A stretch of DNA of 64,000 nucleotides. It comes from CBDFKB01 sp965248715 (GTDB lineage Bacteria; Pseudomonadota; Alphaproteobacteria; Rhizobiales; Rhizobiaceae). How positions within the stretch are numbered: position 1 is the first letter of the stretch; every line of letters starts with the position of its first letter. Of the stretch, positions 63,304 through 64,000 are shown piece after piece. Made by a program: the position numbers and the translations under genes. Under the pieces are notes generated by a model. It saw only the letters and a list, made by a program, of their open reading frames with translations, was not told the origin of the DNA and searched no databases. The stretch covers positions 124,001 to 188,000 of the forward strand of contig CBDFKB010000006.1 of assembly GCA_965248715.1 (NCBI GenBank), given 5' to 3'.

Positions 63304-64000
63304 ATGACAAACCGTACCCAACCATCTGCCGACCGCTTGGCGGCACCGATCGGCGACGGTGCTTCGCTGGCCATATTGAAAGGGCCGGGCGGGCCGCTTG
63401 AACTGGTGCGCGCGATCATCCGCCGCGGGGTCAAAAATTTGCACCTGATCACCGTGCCGACCGGCGATATCGCCGCCGATTTGTTGATCGGTGCCGGTTG
63501 TGTGAAAAGCGTCGAAACCTCGGGCATTGCGCTCGACGAATTCGGCCAGGCGCCGGCGTTTAACCGCGCGGCGCGTTCGGGTGCAATTCACATCTACGAT
63601 TCTACCTGTCCGGCGCTCTATAGCGGGCTACAGGCCGGGCAAAAGGGCATTCCGTTCCTACCGATCCGAGGTTTGGTTGGCTCCGATGTTTTGGCCAACC
63701 GGCATGACTACAAGGTGATCGACAATCCGTTTGAAACCAATGACCCGATCGTGGCGGTGCCGGCGATCAAACCGGACTTCGCCTTAATCCATGTGCAAAC
63801 CGCCGACCGGGGCGGCAATCTTTATGTTGGCGACCGGCCTGAGGTTAAGATGATGGCATCGGCAGCGCGCGCCACTTTGGCGACCACGGAAACTATCACT
63901 GAACAAAATTTGGGGGATGATCCGCAAATGGCGGCCGGGACCCTTTCCTCCCTGTATGTGACCGCTATCGCGATCGCGCAAAACGGTGCCTGGCCTTCGG
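63304..64000 (+). CDS. CoA-transferase subunit A (glutaconate CoA-transferase-like), cut by window end
   Basis: First 232 residues of a family I CoA-transferase alpha-type subunit. LKGPGGPLELVRAIIRRGVK, then PTGDIAADLLIGAGCVKSVE, and FLPIRGLVGSDVLANRHDYK are typical of the subgroup found in alphaproteobacteria. The catalytic Glu would lie in the B subunit, expected just beyond the window. ATG 63304 is preceded by an AT-rich stretch. The acid substrate is unknown. The divergent HisA-like neighbour may belong to the same pathway. Confidence 0.88.
   Translation, partial: MTNRTQPSADRLAAPIGDGASLAILKGPGGPLELVRAIIRRGVKNLHLITVPTGDIAADLLIGAGCVKSVETSGIALDEFGQAPAFNRAARSGAIHIYDSTCPALYSGLQAGQKGIPFLPIRGLVGSDVLANRHDYKVIDNPFETNDPIVAVPAIKPDFALIHVQTADRGGNLYVGDRPEVKMMASAARATLATTETITEQNLGDDPQMAAGTLSSLYVTAIAIAQNGAWPS

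Overview
The window looks like an alphaproteobacterial chromosome with moderate-to-high GC, close to the Hyphomicrobiales. The main support is an intact-order acpXL-fabZXL-fabF2XL-fabF1XL-adhXL-lpxXL cluster (very-long-chain fatty acid for lipid A). NAD-type formate dehydrogenase genes, an ArsR-methyltransferase regulator and DUF2061/DUF2293/DUF1638 proteins fit the same group. I see no rRNA, tRNA or CRISPR array.

Layout. 1-7.2 kb: Mrp-type Fe-S carrier, the lipid A very-long-chain acyl cluster (one frameshift in fabF1XL), and an exported L,D-transpeptidase. 7.9-13.6 kb: formate dehydrogenase operon on the minus strand (fused NuoE/NuoF-like subunit, cupin, LysE exporter, DUF1330, catalytic subunit). 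13.9-18.6 kb: betaine-homocysteine methyltransferase behind an ArsR-type dyad, two unknown genes, an Fe-S protein and a non-pyrrolysine MttB methyltransferase. 18.8-26.8 kb: an island of repeats (two MITEs with long terminal inverted repeats, REP-like palindromes, one IS110) around a hybrid histidine kinase, two MaoC hydratases, a patatin lipoprotein and an SDR. 26.8-33.1 kb: the rest of the methyl-transfer pathway (DUF1638, corrinoid protein, PF13769 protein, MetF, MtrH-like methyltransferase, RACo-like activator with one frameshift). 34.1-42.9 kb: a Dpp/Opp-type ABC transporter, a Rieske oxygenase and a glutathione transferase. 43-54 kb: IS1595, ArsR-methyltransferase, adenylate cyclase, a gutted GhrA pseudogene, tandem MOSC proteins, AhpD-like protein, SDR, an exported protein, IS5 and a ParA remnant cut by an IS5-derived deletion element. 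54.1-61.5 kb (minus strand): LRR protein, two paralogous ParA-like ATPases, 5-oxoprolinase. 61.8-64 kb: DUF2061 protein, HisA paralogue, start of a CoA transferase.

How it fits together. MttB, corrinoid protein, MtrH-like protein, RACo, MetF, Bmt and the Fe-S protein form a coherent B12/folate demethylation route, probably for a quaternary amine such as glycine betaine (inference). Formate dehydrogenase could oxidise the resulting C1 units. The ABC transporter and Rieske oxygenase may supply related substrates. Several proteins of the methyl route carry Arg-rich tails.

The strongest new observation is the IS110 element at 22.15-23.30 kb. Its 5' noncoding end folds into the two-loop layout of a bridge RNA. 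All four guide segments can be matched by eye to the REP palindrome it sits in and to its own ends, with CT at both junctions. A near-identical unoccupied site is present at 30.88 kb.
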